A stretch of 57,461 nucleotides of DNA from Vicinamibacteraceae bacterium (lineage in GTDB: Bacteria > Acidobacteriota > Thermoanaerobaculia > Multivoradales > Multivoraceae), in contig JAAXHG010000166.1 of NCBI GenBank assembly GCA_012270995.1, forward strand, positions 1 through 57,461, read 5' to 3'. The position numbers and the translations under genes were made by a program. The notes beneath the pieces were generated by a model. That model did no database searches, had not been told where the DNA came from, and worked only from the letters and a program-made list of their open reading frames with translations. Positions 25,093-33,793 of this stretch are shown piece by piece (the first letter of the stretch is position 1; each line of letters opens with the position of its first letter).

Positions 25093-26356
25093 GAGCGCCA
25101 CCCGTCTCCTGGAGCGGATTCGCCTTGGCGAAGACAGCCTCTTGGAACTCAAGCAGGTCGTGTTCGCGGGCGGCAAGGTCCGGGGGCCAAGCCGGGACGC
25201 CATCGCGGACGAACTCGCCTCGTTCGCGAACGCGGTCGGTGGCGTATTGGTCCTTGGCGTCGACGACGAGAGCAGGGAGATTGTTGGCATCCCACTTGAT
25301 CGACTGGACCAAGTCGTCGGTCTGATCACGGAGATCTGTGAGGACGCCATCGATCCGCCGCTTGATGCGGTCGTGGAACGACTGGAGCTGCCGGACGCTA
25401 TGGGCATTCGGCGATGCGTAGTTCGAGTCTCGGTCGAGAGGAGCCTCTTCGTTCATCGCGGTCCCGGCGGCTATGTGCGGCGCTCCGGCGATTCGAAGAG
25501 GCAGATTCCTCCGAACGCTCTTGCGCGGTTGTTCCAGGAGCGCAGCAGAATTGGTCTCGCCACGTTCGACGAAAGCGCCGTCGACACCGCTGTGTTCGAG
25601 GACCTGAAGGAAGGTCTGATTGACCGCTTTCGGACCGGTCTCACGGCGGATTCCCGCGACTTGCTGGCCGAGAAGCTCGGTTTGGCCAAGCGATCGGAGG
25701 AGGGAGCGCTCAGGCCGACTCTGGCGGGTTTGCTTCTCGCCGCCGAAGATCCGCGGCGGTGGCTTCCCAACGCATTCGTCCAGGCCGTGGCGTACCGCGG
25801 GACCACGGTCGCCGAGGCGCTTCAGGCTACGCACTACCAGATCGACGCCCTCGACTGTACCGGGCCGTTGGACCGCCAGGCCGCCGAGGCTTGCCGCTTC
25901 GTGGCCAGGAATCAGAAAGTGGCGGCCAGCAAGCACATCGGGCGGGAGGACCACCCCCAGTACGACATCACGGCCGTCTTCGAGGCGGTCGTGAACGCGG
26001 TAGCGCATCGCGACTATGCGGTCTACGGCTCGAAGATCCGGTTGCGCATGTTCGCGGACCGCCTCGAAATCTGCTCGCCGGGTGGGCCGCCGAACGGAAT
26101 CGGATTGGAGGCGCTGGCGTACCGGCAAGCGGCGAGAAACAACACGGTCGCGAGCCTTCTCGCGAAGATTCCGGTACCCGAGGGAATCCCCGGACTGCGG
26201 ACGCCAAGGGCTACCCTGATGGATCGTCGCGGCGAAGGCGTCGGCGTGCTCCTTCGCAGCAGCGAGGAACATTCCGGGCGTCTTCCCGTGTACGAGCTCT
26301 TCGACGACGCGGAACTGCGCCTGACGATCTTCGCCGCTGGACCGCCGGAGGACTGA
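25085..26356 (+). CDS. AlbA_2/Schlafen-type nucleic-acid-binding protein with HATPase_c_4 domain
   Basis: 423 residues. GTG 25085 is preferred (GAGGGG about seven bases upstream); GTG 25070 would add five residues. The N-terminal AlbA_2 (Schlafen) domain has DSLLELKQVV and LASFANAVGGVLVLGVDDE, with RSGDSKRQIPPNALARLF at its end. The C-terminal part has the histidine-kinase-like ATP site AVFEAVVNAVAHRDY (about 298-312; N304) and ADRLEICSPGGPPNGI. This pair of domains is common in 'RNA-binding/ATP-binding' regulators and some defence genes. Overlap with trlF means co-translation; the two probably act together. The 152 bases before pglZ hold nothing recognisable. Confidence 0.82.
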   Translation: MPESATRLLERIRLGEDSLLELKQVVFAGGKVRGPSRDAIADELASFANAVGGVLVLGVDDESREIVGIPLDRLDQVVGLITEICEDAIDPPLDAVVERLELPDAMGIRRCVVRVSVERSLFVHRGPGGYVRRSGDSKRQIPPNALARLFQERSRIGLATFDESAVDTAVFEDLKEGLIDRFRTGLTADSRDLLAEKLGLAKRSEEGALRPTLAGLLLAAEDPRRWLPNAFVQAVAYRGTTVAEALQATHYQIDALDCTGPLDRQAAEACRFVARNQKVAASKHIGREDHPQYDITAVFEAVVNAVAHRDYAVYGSKIRLRMFADRLEICSPGGPPNGIGLEALAYRQAARNNTVASLLAKIPVPEGIPGLRTPRATLMDRRGEGVGVLLRSSEEHSGRLPVYELFDDAELRLTIFAAGPPED

Positions 26357-26508
26357 GGACTCTGCTGCCCGCCACGGTTGCTCCGATCGGACTCAGGCCG
26401 TCCTCCGTTCCCGATGCCGGCGCGGAGGCTCTCGATCTCCATGCCTTTCGAAGCCCCTTCACGCGAGTGACGTTCTGTCTGGACAGAGCTTGAGGACTGG
26501 AGAGAGCG

Positions 26509-28872
26509 TTGACGACGCCCACCGCATGGGTCGCCCCCGATGCCGCAAGCCAGGGCGGTACCGTCCTCGGCCGCCTGATCGCCGCCCTCCGGGACAAGGC
26601 CGGCGCGCTGGACGGTCAGGAACGGCCGGCGGCCGTGCTCTGGCCGGATCCGGACGGGGATTGGCGCTCCCTGGTCGGCGCGCTGCGGGAACGGCTGCCG
26701 GAGTTCCTGATGCTGGGCCCCTATGACGAGGCGGCGCGGACCGGCCCGGCGATCTGGCTGCGGACGGCCGTCGACGGCGAGTCGGGCGCCGCCGCGTCGG
26801 CGGCGGGACGAACGCCCGTGCTGTATCTGCCCGCGGTCTCGCGCCAGCAGCTTCGGGCCGGCGACGACTGCCCGGCCCAGCTGAAGCCCCTGGTCGAGCT
26901 GCTCTACCGCGGCGCGGTCTGGGCGCACCCGAACGGGCGGGAGTGGACGGCGCGGGCGTTCCTGGGTTCGCCGAAGTCCCTCGGCCTGGACGTCGGGGAC
27001 GACGCCGGCACGAGGCGGGCGATGCTTCAGGCCCTGCCGGAGGTCGCGGTCGCGCCGCTCGGCCAGTTGGGAGGCCGGCGTCTCGATGCGGACTACTTCC
27101 GCCGGATGCTGAGTCCCGACCTGGCGCGCGACGTGCTCCGGTGGCTTTGCGAAGGCGCCGCGATGCGCTCCCGGCTCGGCCCCGAGCGCTGGAGCGCCTT
27201 CCGTGGCCGCTGCCGGGCCGAACTCGACTTCGACCCGCAAACGGCGCCCGACGTCGAGGCCGGCGAACGGCTGGGTTCCGGGGAGGGCGAATGGGCGCGG
27301 GTCTGGGAACGGTTCCTGGAAGCGCCGCAGAGTTACGAACGGGTGGCCGACGTGCTGCTGCTGAGCCGGCCGGCGGGCGTCCTTCCTTTCGAGTCGGAAC
27401 GGTGGCCCGACCTGAACGCCGAGGCGGAGGAGGTTCTCCGCCTGACCCTCGAGGAACTCTCGGGCCTGAGCCACGACGAGGTCTGCCGCCGGGTCGTGCA
27501 GGCGGAGGAGGAGCATGGCCGCCGCCGCTATTGGGTCTGGTCCCGACTCGGGCTCTCGCCGATGGCGGTGGTCCTGGCGCCGCTGGCGCGTCTGGCCGCG
27601 GAAGCGCGGACGACCCTGGGCGGCGCTGTTCCCGGCGAGATCGCCCGGGGCTATGTCGAACACGGATGGGTTGCCGACGCCGCGGCCCGCGAGGCCCTCG
27701 CCGCCGCCCGCGCGGCGGACCGGGAACTCGTGGCGGCGGTCGTCCGGCGCCTGCTCCTGCCCTGGCTCGAAGACGGCGCTCATGCCTTCCAGGACGCCGT
27801 CGAACGGGAGGCTCTGCCGGGGCGCGGCGGGCAGCCGCCGGTCGAGGCGGACGATGGAATGTGCCTGCTGTTCGTCGATGGTCTGCGCTACGAACTGGCC
27901 CGCGCGTTGGCGGAACGGCTCGAAGGGCGCGGCTTCGGCACGGACTCGCGGCGACGCTGGGCGGCGCTGCCGACGCTTACCGCCGCGGGCAAGCCGGCGG
28001 CGACCCCGGCGGCGGCCGACATCGTGGGGAAGAAGCTCGGCGGCGACTTCGCTCCGGAGTTCACGGCGACCGGCCGGCGTACCGACGCCAGGACGCTGCG
28101 GACCGCGATCGAGCGGCTCGGCTACCAGGTGCTGGGCGCCGGCACGCTCGACGCGCCCCTGGGCGCTCCGGCGCGAGGCTGGGCGGAGTGGGGGAAGATC
28201 GACGCGCTGGGTCACGAACTCGACGCCGGGAGCTTCTCTCGCAAGCTCGAGGACGAGGTGGAGGATCTCGGCGACCGGATCGCCCGGTTGCTGGAGGTCG
28301 GCTGGAAGGCCGTGCGGGTCGTGACCGACCACGGCTGGCTGCAGATGCCGGGCGGCCTGCCGAAGGTCGATCTGCCGCGGCACCTCACCGTGAGCCGGGG
28401 CGCGCGCTGCGCCGCGGTCGCCGGCGAGTCGCGGCCCGACGCATTGATGGCGTCGTGGCACTGGAACGAGAACGAGTCGTTCGTCGCCGCGCGCGGCGTC
28501 GGCGCGTTTCGCAGGTCGGTGGAGTACGCGCACGGCGGCCTGAGCATCCAGGAGTGCCTGGTTCCCGACCTCGTGGTGCACGCGGCCGAACGGCGCGAGG
28601 CTTCGGCGCGCGTGCGGAGGATCACGTGGCGGGGATTCCGCTGCTTCGTCGAGGCGAGCGCCGAGACGGACGGTGTTTCGGCGGACCTCCGTCTCAAGGA
28701 CGATCAGGCCCGGTCGGCGGCTGTTTCACGCAAGCCGCTCGACGCCGACGGCGCCTCGAGCCTGCTGCTGGCCGACGACGATCACGAACATTCGCGGCTC
28801 GTTCTCGTCCTGGTCGATGACGAGGGTCGGATCCTCGACCGTCGCGAAACCGCCGTGGGAGAGGACTCGTGA
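26509..28872 (+). CDS. pglZ: BREX phosphatase-superfamily protein PglZ
   Basis: 787 residues from TTG 26509, with GGAGAG a few bases upstream. The N-terminus (VLWPDPDGDWRSLVGALRE) and the C-terminal PglZ domain are typical of type 1 BREX. The latter has the alkaline-phosphatase-superfamily metal site: CLLFVDGLRYELARAL (D457) and VRVVTDHGWLQMPGGLP (D607, H608), plus AHGGLSIQECLVPDLVV. PglZ is a core component of all BREX types and forms complexes with other BREX proteins; its enzymatic target is not settled. It overlaps brxL by four bases (GTGA). Length is slightly below the ~850 seen in enterobacterial type 1 homologues. Confidence 0.93.
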   Translation: MTTPTAWVAPDAASQGGTVLGRLIAALRDKAGALDGQERPAAVLWPDPDGDWRSLVGALRERLPEFLMLGPYDEAARTGPAIWLRTAVDGESGAAASAAGRTPVLYLPAVSRQQLRAGDDCPAQLKPLVELLYRGAVWAHPNGREWTARAFLGSPKSLGLDVGDDAGTRRAMLQALPEVAVAPLGQLGGRRLDADYFRRMLSPDLARDVLRWLCEGAAMRSRLGPERWSAFRGRCRAELDFDPQTAPDVEAGERLGSGEGEWARVWERFLEAPQSYERVADVLLLSRPAGVLPFESERWPDLNAEAEEVLRLTLEELSGLSHDEVCRRVVQAEEEHGRRRYWVWSRLGLSPMAVVLAPLARLAAEARTTLGGAVPGEIARGYVEHGWVADAAAREALAAARAADRELVAAVVRRLLLPWLEDGAHAFQDAVEREALPGRGGQPPVEADDGMCLLFVDGLRYELARALAERLEGRGFGTDSRRRWAALPTLTAAGKPAATPAAADIVGKKLGGDFAPEFTATGRRTDARTLRTAIERLGYQVLGAGTLDAPLGAPARGWAEWGKIDALGHELDAGSFSRKLEDEVEDLGDRIARLLEVGWKAVRVVTDHGWLQMPGGLPKVDLPRHLTVSRGARCAAVAGESRPDALMASWHWNENESFVAARGVGAFRRSVEYAHGGLSIQECLVPDLVVHAAERREASARVRRITWRGFRCFVEASAETDGVSADLRLKDDQARSAAVSRKPLDADGASSLLLADDDHEHSRLVLVLVDDEGRILDRRETAVGEDS

Positions 28873-30932
28873 ACTCGCTGGACCTCGAGATGGACCGACT
28901 CGACGAACTCGCCGCGGAGGCGTTTCCCGGCTACCTGGTGCGCAAGGATCTGGTGCGGCGCTACGCCCGTCAGTATCCGGTGCCGACCTACGTGGTCGAG
29001 TTCCTGCTGGGGCGCTACTGCGCGAGCGTCGACGCGACGGAGATCGAGGAAGGGCTGGCGATCGTCGAGAAGCAGCTCGCCGGCCGGACGGTGCGGCCGA
29101 ACGACCAGGAGGTGTTCAAGTCGCGCGCCCGCGAGCGGGGATCGGTGAAACTGATCGACGTCGCTCGCGCCCGGCTCGACGCGAAGAACGACCGCTACGT
29201 CGCCGAGCTGCCGAGCCTGAACCTGCGCGGCATCGGCGTGAGCGATTCGATCGTCAAGGAGAACCAGCGAATGCTGACCGACGGCTTCTACGCCGAGGTG
29301 ACGCTGGAGTACGACGCGGCGGTGGCGGTCGACGAGCGCGGCAATCCCTTCCGGATCGCGTCCCTGCGGCCGATTCAGATGTCGGATCCGCGCGTCCGGG
29401 GCGTGTTCGTTCGCGGCCGCGGACACTTCACCGCGGACGAGTGGCGGGACCTCCTGATTCGTTCCGTGGGTCTCGAACCGGCGGCGCTCGACGAGCGGGC
29501 GAAGCGCGTGGCGCTGCTGCGGATGGTTCCGTTCGTGGAGCGGAACTACGGCCTGGTGGAACTCGGCCCCCGCGGCACGGGCAAGAGCCACCTCTACCAG
29601 CAGATCTCTCCCTACTCCCACCTGCTCTCGGGCGGCAAGGCGACCGTCGCCAAGATGTTCGTCAACATGGCCAACGGTCAGCGGGGCCTGGTGTGCCGGT
29701 ACGACGTCGTGTGCTTCGACGAGATCTCGGGCGTCTCCTTCGACCAGAAGGACGGCGTGAACATCATGAAGGGCTACATGGCGTCCGGCGAGTTCAGCCG
29801 AGGCAAGGAGAGCATCCGGGCGGACGGCGGCATCGTGATGGTGGGGAACTTCGACGTCGACGTGGAGCAGCAGCAACGCATCGGCCACCTGCTCAGCCCG
29901 TTGCCGAAGGAGATGCGGGACGACACCGCGTTCCACGATCGGATTCACGCCTACGCTCCGGGCTGGGACTTCCCGAAGCTCAACCCCGAGAACCACTTGA
30001 CGAACCACTTCGGGCTGGTCACCGACTTTCTGAGCGAGTGCTGGAACCAGTCGCGGCAGTCGAGCCGGTTGACGGCCCTGCAGAACCGCGTTTTCTGGGG
30101 CGGCGCGCTCAGCGGCCGGGATATCGAGGCCGTGAACAAGACGTGTTCCGGCCTGCTGAAGCTCCTGCACCCGGACCCGGAGATGCCGATCGAAGACGAG
30201 GATCTGGAGTGGATCGTCCGCCTGGCTCTCGAGTCCCGACGGCGCGTGAAGGAACAGCAGAAACGCTGCCTCAGGAGCGAGTTCGGCAACACCCACCTCT
30301 CCTTCACGCTGGGAGTCGATGGAGTCGAGCAGTTCGTCGCCACGCCGGAGCTGCACAGCGACGAGGCGATCGACAGCGATCCGCTTCCGCCCGGGCAGGT
30401 CTGGGCGATCGGCCCCGGCGCCGGGGAGACCGGCGCCGGCCTGTATCGGATCGAGGTTGCTATCGGCCCCGGCGGCGGCGTCAGGATCCTGAATCACCCC
30501 GTTCCTCCCGCCTTCCGGGAAAGCGTCCGGGTTGGCGAACAGAACCTCTATCGTTCGGCCAGGGAGCTGGTTGGGCATCGAGACCCGCGCGCGCACGAGT
30601 ATTCGATTCAACTCCGCCCGTTCGACGCCGACAAGTCGGGCGCCGGCCTCGGAATGCCCATGCTGGTTGCCTGCGTCGGGTCTCTGCTGGATCGCGGCAC
30701 GCGCGGCGGGGCGATCATCGTCGGTCCGCTGAACCTCGGCGGCAGTCTCGACATGCTGACGCACCCCCTGGCGATCGCCGAACTCGCCGTCGACAAGCGG
30801 GCGACGACCTTGCTGATGCCGGTCGGCGCCCGGCGCGCGCTCAACGACCTGCCGGACGATCTCTGGACCAAGGTGAACATCGAGTACTACGGCGATCCCG
30901 TGGACGGCGTGTTCAAGGCGCTGCTGCCGTAG
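28869..30932 (+). CDS. brxL: BREX Lon-like AAA+ protein BrxL
   Basis: 687 residues, the normal size, from GTG 28869. It starts LDRL/LDELAAEAFPGYLVRKDL-like, then VPTYVVEFLLGRYCA, as in BrxL. AAA+ Walker A is LGPRGTGKSHLYQQISPY (GPRGTGKS at 233-240), followed by VVCFDEISGVSFDQKDGVN (Walker B) and a C-terminal Lon-protease-like fold with GGSLDMLTHPLAIAELAV. The signature gene of type 1 (and type 4) BREX; it forms DNA-translocating rings in characterised homologues and is needed for phage defence but not for methylation. It is coupled to pglZ by a four-base overlap. The downstream 64 bases to the antitoxin gene show no clear terminator. Confidence 0.94.
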   Translation: MNSLDLEMDRLDELAAEAFPGYLVRKDLVRRYARQYPVPTYVVEFLLGRYCASVDATEIEEGLAIVEKQLAGRTVRPNDQEVFKSRARERGSVKLIDVARARLDAKNDRYVAELPSLNLRGIGVSDSIVKENQRMLTDGFYAEVTLEYDAAVAVDERGNPFRIASLRPIQMSDPRVRGVFVRGRGHFTADEWRDLLIRSVGLEPAALDERAKRVALLRMVPFVERNYGLVELGPRGTGKSHLYQQISPYSHLLSGGKATVAKMFVNMANGQRGLVCRYDVVCFDEISGVSFDQKDGVNIMKGYMASGEFSRGKESIRADGGIVMVGNFDVDVEQQQRIGHLLSPLPKEMRDDTAFHDRIHAYAPGWDFPKLNPENHLTNHFGLVTDFLSECWNQSRQSSRLTALQNRVFWGGALSGRDIEAVNKTCSGLLKLLHPDPEMPIEDEDLEWIVRLALESRRRVKEQQKRCLRSEFGNTHLSFTLGVDGVEQFVATPELHSDEAIDSDPLPPGQVWAIGPGAGETGAGLYRIEVAIGPGGGVRILNHPVPPAFRESVRVGEQNLYRSARELVGHRDPRAHEYSIQLRPFDADKSGAGLGMPMLVACVGSLLDRGTRGGAIIVGPLNLGGSLDMLTHPLAIAELAVDKRATTLLMPVGARRALNDLPDDLWTKVNIEYYGDPVDGVFKALLP

Positions 30933-30996
30933 CTGGCAGTCGGATCGCTTGCACGTGGGACCTTGGCTGAGCGGTCCGATGTAGACTCATCGCGCC

Positions 30997-31329
30997 ATGG
31001 CTTCCGTCCTCCGACAGTCTCCGAATCGCTGGGTCGTCCACCTCGCGGAGCGATCGGATTCCGAAGTGGACTCCGAAGTAACCGTCGAGGTGCACATGAG
31101 CAGGGCATTGGCCGGCGATCTCGCTGGCTTGGAATCGGAGCGGCTTTCGGGCCTCGAACCGAACAGGCTTGACATGCAATCGGGGGACGTCGGTTCGGCC
31201 ATGCTCACGATCCTGTCGTCGGCGCTCGCGGTCCGACGGGTCAAGGAGCGCCTGAGCACCATGGACCAGCAGGTGCTGATGGAGCTCATCGACGACGAGG
31301 CGGCCGCCGCGCGTGCGAATTGTCCTTGA
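30997..31329 (+). CDS. Probable antitoxin partner of the PIN protein
   Basis: 110 residues from ATG 30997. No family is recognised with certainty. It starts with a short beta-like segment (NRWVVHLAERSDSEVDSEV) and has a Leu/Ser-rich helical middle and an acidic C-terminus (VLMELIDDEAAAARA). It overlaps the PIN-domain gene by 17 bases, the usual layout of an antitoxin translated before and coupled to its toxin, which is the main reason for the call. The small acidic C-terminal helix would suit wrapping around a PIN toxin. Confidence 0.5.
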   Translation: MASVLRQSPNRWVVHLAERSDSEVDSEVTVEVHMSRALAGDLAGLESERLSGLEPNRLDMQSGDVGSAMLTILSSALAVRRVKERLSTMDQQVLMELIDDEAAAARANCP

Positions 31330-31732
31330 CACGAACATTCTCATCAGTGCGCTCATCACGAAGGACACGCCGCCGGATCGCTTGTATAGGGCTTGGCTGC
31401 GCAACGACGTCGAGCTTGTCACTTCCGAGGCCCAGATCGCGGAAGTACGGGATGTGCTCGCTCGTCCTCGGCTCCGCGGGTACATCGATCCCGAAGAAGC
31501 GGACCGACTGATAGCCGCTATCCGCTTGAGTGCAGTCGTTCTTGGCGACGTGCCGGCCCTCCGCCGTTCTCCCGACCCGAAGGACGACTTCCTTCTTGCG
31601 GCGGCTGTCGCCGGGAACGTCGACCTGGTCGTGTCCGGCGACAAGAACGACCTGCTTGCGCTCGGCCAGGTCGAGGGGATTCCGATTCGCACGGCGCGAG
31701 AGGCCTTGTCGCTCGTGGCTCGGGATGGTTGA
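31313..31732 (+). CDS. PIN-domain ribonuclease toxin (COG1569-like)
   Basis: 139 residues from GTG 31313. The PIN fold signature is clear: MRIVLDTNILISALI (first Asp), LVTSEAQIAEVRDVLARPRL (Glu), SPDPKDDFLLAAAVAGNVD (the DxxD acidic pair) and LVVSGDKNDLLAL. PIN toxins of this kind cleave tRNA or mRNA in a magnesium-dependent way when released from their antitoxin. It lies between brxL and the recQ-like gene on the same strand, with 30 bases before the latter. A role in keeping the island in the genome or in abortive infection is possible. Confidence 0.82.
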   Translation: MRIVLDTNILISALITKDTPPDRLYRAWLRNDVELVTSEAQIAEVRDVLARPRLRGYIDPEEADRLIAAIRLSAVVLGDVPALRRSPDPKDDFLLAAAVAGNVDLVVSGDKNDLLALGQVEGIPIRTAREALSLVARDG

Positions 31733-31762
31733 GGCGGTCGTTCCGGGTACGAAAGCTGTCCG

Positions 31763-33793
31763 ATGACCCACGACGGCCGGCGCGCGCTGGAACTTCTGCG
31801 TCTCGGAGCCGGCCTGCCGGGGGCGGAGTTCCGAGCCGGACAGGAGGAAGCGATCCGCCACGTCGTGGAGGGGCGGGGCCGGTTGCTGGCGGTGCAGCGC
31901 ACCGGCTGGGGCAAGAGCTTCGTCTACTTCATCGCGACGAAGCTGTTGCGCGAGGCGGGCCTGGGGCCGGCGTTGCTGGTGTCGCCGCTGCTCGCCCTGA
32001 TGCGGAACCAGATCGCCGCCGCCGAACGGATGGGCGTGCGGGCGGCGACCATCAACTCCGACAACCGGGAAGTCTGGGAGGGTGTCGAGGCGGCGGTCCG
32101 GCGCGACGAGGTCGACATCCTCCTCATCTCGCCGGAGCGGTTGGGCAATCAACGATTCGTGGAGCGCGTTCTGGCGACGGTCAGCTCGCGGATCTCGCTG
32201 CTCGTCATCGACGAGGCGCACTGCATCTCGGACTGGGGACACGACTTTCGGCCGGATTACCGGCGAATCGGGAGGATCGTGGAGGCCTTGCCGCCGAACC
32301 TTCGGCTGCTGGCGACGACGGCGACCGCCAACGATCGGGTCGTCCGGGACCTTCAGGCGGTGCTCGGACCGAGTCTCGCGATCTCGCGGGGCAGCCTGAA
32401 CAGGCCGTCGCTGGCGCTCCAGACCATTCGCCTTCGCAGTCAGGCCGAGCGATTGGCCTGGCTGGCCGAGCAGCTGCCGCGGATGGCCGGCAGCGGCATC
32501 GTCTACACGTTGACCGTACGCGACGCCGAGCAGGTCGCGGACTGGCTTCGGCGCCGCGGTCTCGCGATCGAGGCCTACACCGGAAAGACGGGCGAATCGC
32601 GCCAGGCGCTCGAGCAGGCCTTGCTCGACAACGAACTGAAGGCCCTGGTCGCGACGTCCGCGCTGGGAATGGGCTTCGACAAGCCGGACCTCGGGTTCGT
32701 CGTCCACTACCAGGCGCCGGGTTCGGTCGTGACCTACTATCAGCAGGTGGGGCGCGCCGGCCGCGCGCTCGATTCGGCGTACGGCGTGTTGCTGGCCGGC
32801 GAGGAGGATACGGACATCACGGGCTTCTTCATCGACACGGCCTTTCCCTCGCCGCGGCAGGTGGAGGAGGTGATCGGGGCGTTGGAGGCGGCGCCGAAGG
32901 GGCTCTCCAGGCCGAGGCTTCTGGAACGGGTGAACATCCGGTCCGGCCGCTTCGACGGCTTGATGAAGGTCTTGGCGCTGGAGTCGCCCGCGCCTGTGGT
33001 CAGGGAGGGCGCCCGGTGGCAACTGACGGCGGCGGAACTCGGCGAGGAGTTCTGGCGGCGGGTGGAGCGATTGACCGCGCTGCGCGAGCGGGAACAGGAG
33101 GAGATGCAGCGCTACGTCGACCTGGAGTCCGGGCACATGGAGTTCCTGATTCGCGCCCTGGACGGCGACGCGAACGAGGCCGCCGCCGTCCCGGCCGCGC
33201 TTCCGGAAACGCCGGAGAAGCGCGCCGTCCTGGACGCGGTGGCGTTTCTTAAGGGGACGGTCCACGAGATCGAGCCTCGCAAGAGGGGGCCGCGGAAGAT
33301 GATCCCGAGCGAGCTTCGAGCGGAGTCCGGGAGAGCGCTGTGCCACTGGCGGGACGCGGGATGGGGGAGTCTCGTGCGAAGCGGCAAGTACGAGACGAGT
33401 CGCTTCTCGGACGAACTCGTCGAGGCTTGCGCCGCCTTGGTCAGAGACTGGCGTCCGGAACCGATCCCGGAGTGGGTCGCGTGCATCCCGTCGCTGCGGC
33501 ATCCCGATCTCGTTCCCGACTTCGCCGAGCGGCTCGCCGGCTCGCTGGGTCTGCCGTTTCGGCCAATTCTGGCAAAGACGGAGGATCGGCCCGAACAGAA
33601 GACGATGGAGAACAGCGCTCGGCAGGCCGCGAACGTCAGGGGCTCGCTCGCCCTGGACGGTCGACCGCCGGCGGGTCCGGTGCTGTTCGTGGACGACATC
33701 GTCGATTCCCGCTGGACGTTCACCGTCGCGGCGCGGCTGTTGAGAGAGCGAGGCAGCGGCGAGGTCTGGCCGCTGGCGCTGGCCCAGGCGTGA
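31763..33793 (+). CDS. RecQ-like helicase fused to a ComFC-like phosphoribosyltransferase domain
   Basis: 676 residues from ATG 31763. Residues ~20-360 are a superfamily-2 RecQ-type helicase: AVQRTGWGKSFVYF (Walker A, K51), LLVIDEAHCISDWGHDF (DEAH box), LLATTATAND, IVYTLTVRDAEQVADWL and YYQQVGRAGR (motif VI). A winged-helix-like region follows, but I see no RQC zinc cysteines and no HRDC. The C-terminal ~180 residues resemble ComFC/phosphoribosyltransferases and end VLFVDDIVDSRWTF (640-653), where the usual DD-x-x-TTG PRPP loop reads DDIVDSRW. It overlaps the dprA-like gene by four bases (GTGA). RecQ-PRTase with DprA recalls competence ComFA/ComFC/DprA and a known DprA-PRTase defence pair. 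Confidence 0.85.
   Translation: MTHDGRRALELLRLGAGLPGAEFRAGQEEAIRHVVEGRGRLLAVQRTGWGKSFVYFIATKLLREAGLGPALLVSPLLALMRNQIAAAERMGVRAATINSDNREVWEGVEAAVRRDEVDILLISPERLGNQRFVERVLATVSSRISLLVIDEAHCISDWGHDFRPDYRRIGRIVEALPPNLRLLATTATANDRVVRDLQAVLGPSLAISRGSLNRPSLALQTIRLRSQAERLAWLAEQLPRMAGSGIVYTLTVRDAEQVADWLRRRGLAIEAYTGKTGESRQALEQALLDNELKALVATSALGMGFDKPDLGFVVHYQAPGSVVTYYQQVGRAGRALDSAYGVLLAGEEDTDITGFFIDTAFPSPRQVEEVIGALEAAPKGLSRPRLLERVNIRSGRFDGLMKVLALESPAPVVREGARWQLTAAELGEEFWRRVERLTALREREQEEMQRYVDLESGHMEFLIRALDGDANEAAAVPAALPETPEKRAVLDAVAFLKGTVHEIEPRKRGPRKMIPSELRAESGRALCHWRDAGWGSLVRSGKYETSRFSDELVEACAALVRDWRPEPIPEWVACIPSLRHPDLVPDFAERLAGSLGLPFRPILAKTEDRPEQKTMENSARQAANVRGSLALDGRPPAGPVLFVDDIVDSRWTFTVAARLLRERGSGEVWPLALAQA

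Noticed and set aside
26023..28581. 852-codon minus-strand frame
   Set aside because: Antisense of pglZ and the end of the AlbA gene; no motif, low-complexity composition.
12305..30932. BREX types 2, 3, 5 or 6
   Set aside because: No PglW kinase, BrxD, BrxE, BrxF or BrxH helicase is present. brxA-brxB-brxC-pglX-pglZ-brxL is the type 1 order. The RecQ-like helicase at 31763 lies outside this core and is not BrxH-like.
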